Of a stretch of 14,125 nt of DNA, positions 13,572 to 14,125 are shown in pieces; the first letter of the stretch is position 1, and each line of letters opens with the position of its first letter. Source of the DNA: CAZRUA01 sp964603125. GTDB lineage: Bacteria; Bacteroidota; Bacteroidia; B-17B0; Aurantibacillaceae. The stretch lies in contig CAZRUA010000092.1 of the NCBI GenBank assembly GCA_964603125.1, positions 1 to 14,125 on the forward strand, in the 5' to 3' direction. The notes under the pieces were generated by a model that worked only from the letters and a program-made list of their open reading frames with translations, was not told where the DNA came from and did no database searches. The position numbers were made by a program, and so were the translations under genes.

Positions 13572-14125
13572 ATGAGTAAGCCTTTAATATTAGTGACAAA
13601 TGACGATGGAATTACCGCGCCAGGTATTTCACATTTAATTTCTATTGCCAAAAAATATGGCGATGTAGCTGTAATTGCACCTGATAAACCACAATCTGGA
13701 ATGGGTCATGCAATTACAATTAACAATACCTTACGAATAAATCCATCCAATATGTATGGTGTCTTTTGTGAGTATAGTTGTTCAGGAACCCCAGTTGATT
13801 GTGTGAAAATAGCAATTAACAAAATATTGCCTCGTAAGCCAGATTTGGTTTTATCGGGTATTAATCATGGTTCTAACTTATCAATTAATGTTATTTACTC
13901 GGGTACAATGAGTGCTGCTGTTGAAGGTGCAGTTGAAGGTGTCGATTCGATAGGTTTCTCTTTATGTAATTTTTCGCATGAAGCCGATTTTTCGCCTTGT
14001 ACTTCTTATATAGAAAAAATAGTTGAAAGCACTTTGAAAAATAAATTGCCTAAGGGTGTTTGTTTAAACGTCAACTTCCCAAATTTAAGAGCTGATGAAA
14101 TAAAAGGGATGAAAGTTTGCCGTCA
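13572..14125 (+). CDS. surE: 5'/3'-nucleotidase SurE, N-terminal part (cut by window edge)
   Basis: SurE is a metal-dependent phosphatase that removes phosphate from nucleoside 5'- and 3'-monophosphates, important for stationary-phase survival. The visible 184 residues show LILVTNDDGITAPGI (5-19) with the metal-binding D11 and D12, VIAPDKPQSGMGHAIT (34-49) with S42, SGTPVDCVK (71-79), and LVLSGINHGSN (92-102) with N98, then YSGTMSAAVEG (109-119). All expected active-site residues are present. The C-terminal quarter is beyond the window. The protein starts a few residues ahead of the first strand, as is normal. It is divergent from bshA with 151 bases between the start codons. Confidence 0.96.
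   Translation, partial: MSKPLILVTNDDGITAPGISHLISIAKKYGDVAVIAPDKPQSGMGHAITINNTLRINPSNMYGVFCEYSCSGTPVDCVKIAINKILPRKPDLVLSGINHGSNLSINVIYSGTMSAAVEGAVEGVDSIGFSLCNFSHEADFSPCTSYIEKIVESTLKNKLPKGVCLNVNFPNLRADEIKGMKVCR

Overview
This is a low-GC window whose genes and promoters point to a member of the Bacteroidota. The evidence is the birA / rsfS / ftsH cluster, BshA of bacillithiol synthesis, start codons with no clear Shine-Dalgarno sequence, and repeated TAnnTTTG boxes (the Bacteroidota -7 element) just upstream of genes. All recognisable genes look intact apart from the two cut by the window ends. I found no rRNA, tRNA, insertion sequence, prophage or CRISPR array. No gene-free stretch exceeds 300 bases.

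Layout. Bases 1-1542 (minus) hold rsfS followed by ftsH, whose 3' part lies off the left edge; rsfS carries a long Lys/Ala-rich N-terminal extension. birA (1631-2398, plus) diverges from them. Bases 2429-4204 (minus) hold an abutting pair, a hotdog thioesterase followed by a DEDDh exonuclease / GIY-YIG fusion with a UvrC-like cysteine cluster. A small TM2 membrane protein and an unrecognised 119-residue protein follow on the plus strand. Next comes the most striking element: a 23-codon leader ORF with three Tyr codons and one Phe codon in a row, a candidate antiterminator, and a strong intrinsic terminator, all directly upstream of a phenylalanine 4-hydroxylase gene (5175-5903). This looks like a translation-coupled attenuator sensing tyrosine or phenylalanine supply at the gene that turns Phe into Tyr.

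A cold-shock protein with a long 5' leader (6126-6314) and a front-end-type fatty acid desaturase (6534-7649) come next, each followed by a strong hairpin terminator; together they suggest low-temperature adaptation. On the minus strand, an M61-type secreted peptidase and a SAM methyltransferase form an operon (8368-10248, 7738-8364). A PH-like membrane protein stands alone at 10417-10899. bshA and a GT-A-like glycosyltransferase with an Asn-rich tail form a second operon (12296-13420, 11116-12291). The window ends inside surE (plus).

Four starts are placed downstream of the longest possible ORF: birA at 1631, the TM2 gene at 4232, the cold-shock gene at 6126 and bshA at 13420. Several TAnnTTTG boxes lie only 5-18 bases before the ATG, so a number of these mRNAs may have very short or no 5' untranslated regions.
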